From Robiginitalea sp. (GTDB lineage Bacteria; Bacteroidota; Bacteroidia; Flavobacteriales; Flavobacteriaceae), in NCBI GenBank assembly GCA_024642005.1, contig JAHECA010000006.1, positions 1-64,000 on the forward strand: DNA of 64,000 bases, read 5' to 3'. Position numbers and translations under genes: made by a program. Positions 63,745-64,000 of this stretch are shown in pieces. The notes under the pieces were generated by a model. That model was not told the origin of the DNA. It saw only the letters and a program-made list of their open reading frames with translations, and made no database searches. Numbering within the stretch: the first letter of the stretch is position 1; every line of letters starts with the position of its first letter.

Positions 63745-64000
63745 TCACGGGTTTAGAATGGTTTTTAGTTTGGTCTTGATGCGATTCATCTTTACCCTTG
63801 CATTTACTTCGCTTATGCCCAGCGTTTCTGCTATCTCGCTGTAGTTCCTGTCTTCCAGGTAGAGGAAGACCAGCGCCTTGTCGATATCGCCCAATTCCCT
63901 GATAGCGCTGTACATCAGGTTCAGCTGCTGCTCCTGGGAGGGGTCGTAATACTCGGCCTTTACCCGGTACAGCACGGCGTCGAAGTCTTGCGTCCGGGGT
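63745..64000 (-). CDS. RNA polymerase sigma-70 family factor, C-terminal part
   Basis: The frame is open to the window edge, so the gene is cut at its 5' end. The visible 84 residues contain part of region 2-4 linker and region 4: LMYSAIRELGDIDKALVFLYLEDRNY, then the helix-turn-helix SEIAETLGISEVNARVKMNRI and the basic end KTKLKTILNP. This is the layout of ECF-type sigma factors, which recognise the -35/-33 element through region 4. Its likely partner is the four-helix membrane protein immediately downstream. A GTG at 63975 is not the start. Confidence 0.85.
   Translation of the reverse strand, partial: PRTQDFDAVLYRVKAEYYDPSQEQQLNLMYSAIRELGDIDKALVFLYLEDRNYSEIAETLGISEVNARVKMNRIKTKLKTILNP

Overview
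The window looks like a chromosomal segment of a GC-rich member of the Flavobacteriaceae (Bacteroidota). Pointers are: repeated -7 promoter elements of the TAnnTTTG type upstream of genes on both strands; a SusC-like TonB receptor with two DUF4249 lipoproteins; bacillithiol synthesis (bshC); a split transketolase; a monomeric NADP isocitrate dehydrogenase; many lipoproteins with a short lipobox; and a protein usually labelled asparagine synthetase B directly behind dnaB. A Robiginitalea-like organism would fit the GC content, but the sequence alone does not settle the genus. No insertion sequence, prophage, CRISPR array or rRNA operon was seen.

Layout. 0.3-5.4 kb: exported phosphotriesterase-like amidohydrolase, tRNA-Lys(TTT), aroK, a phosphoribosyltransferase, a TPMT-like methyltransferase, an S4 RNA-binding protein, an FKBP lipoprotein with a calcium-binding tail and an outer-membrane barrel. 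5.5-15 kb: the two transketolase halves, tgt, an LptF/G permease, accA, dnaB, the dnaB-linked exported protein, a Cof-type HAD phosphatase and YjbQ. 15-18.6 kb: the translation operon thrS-infC-rpmI-rplT, in which infC appears to start at AUA, then a small membrane protein. 18.6-28.2 kb: glycerate kinase, the TonB receptor/DUF4249 pair, isocitrate dehydrogenase and a carboxypeptidase-regulatory-domain protein. The 653-base gene-free stretch at 26.3-26.9 kb holds strong hairpins, an AT-rich tract and DnaA-box-like 9-mers. 28.4-34.7 kb: an exported PLP enzyme, a DoxX protein coupled to a Tat-type Gfo/Idh/MocA oxidoreductase, and a large M14 peptidase. 34.9-38.5 kb: bshC, a group II PLP decarboxylase and a PNPOx-like flavoprotein. 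38.8-48.2 kb: guaA, a five-LysM periplasmic-binding protein, OsmC, a DUF922 protein, a hydroxypyruvate-isomerase-like protein, a DUF3820 protein, pyrG and yidC. 48.2-52.7 kb: a four-FAS1 lipoprotein, mnmA and a nitronate monooxygenase. 52.7-61.6 kb: a minus-strand run of exported enzymes (SMP-30, heme-binding HEAT-repeat lipoprotein, M28 and M20 peptidases, cyclophilin). 61.6-64 kb: a Nudix hydrolase, a divergent PlsC acyltransferase, a four-helix membrane protein and a truncated sigma factor.

Most of the window is housekeeping: nucleotide synthesis (pyrG, guaA, the phosphoribosyltransferase), translation and tRNA modification (thrS, infC, rpmI, rplT, tgt, mnmA, tRNA-Lys), envelope biogenesis (LptF/G, YidC, accA, PlsC) and central carbon metabolism (transketolase, isocitrate dehydrogenase, glycerate kinase). 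Exported catabolic enzymes and lipoproteins are interleaved. No obvious new multi-gene defence or biosynthetic system was found. The strongest unexplained signals are non-coding: the structured 26.4-26.9 kb region, the AUA start of infC, and paired outward-facing terminator-like hairpins near 38.6-38.75 kb. Start sites were chosen with the help of the TAnnTTTG elements where these fall inside an upstream-extended reading frame.
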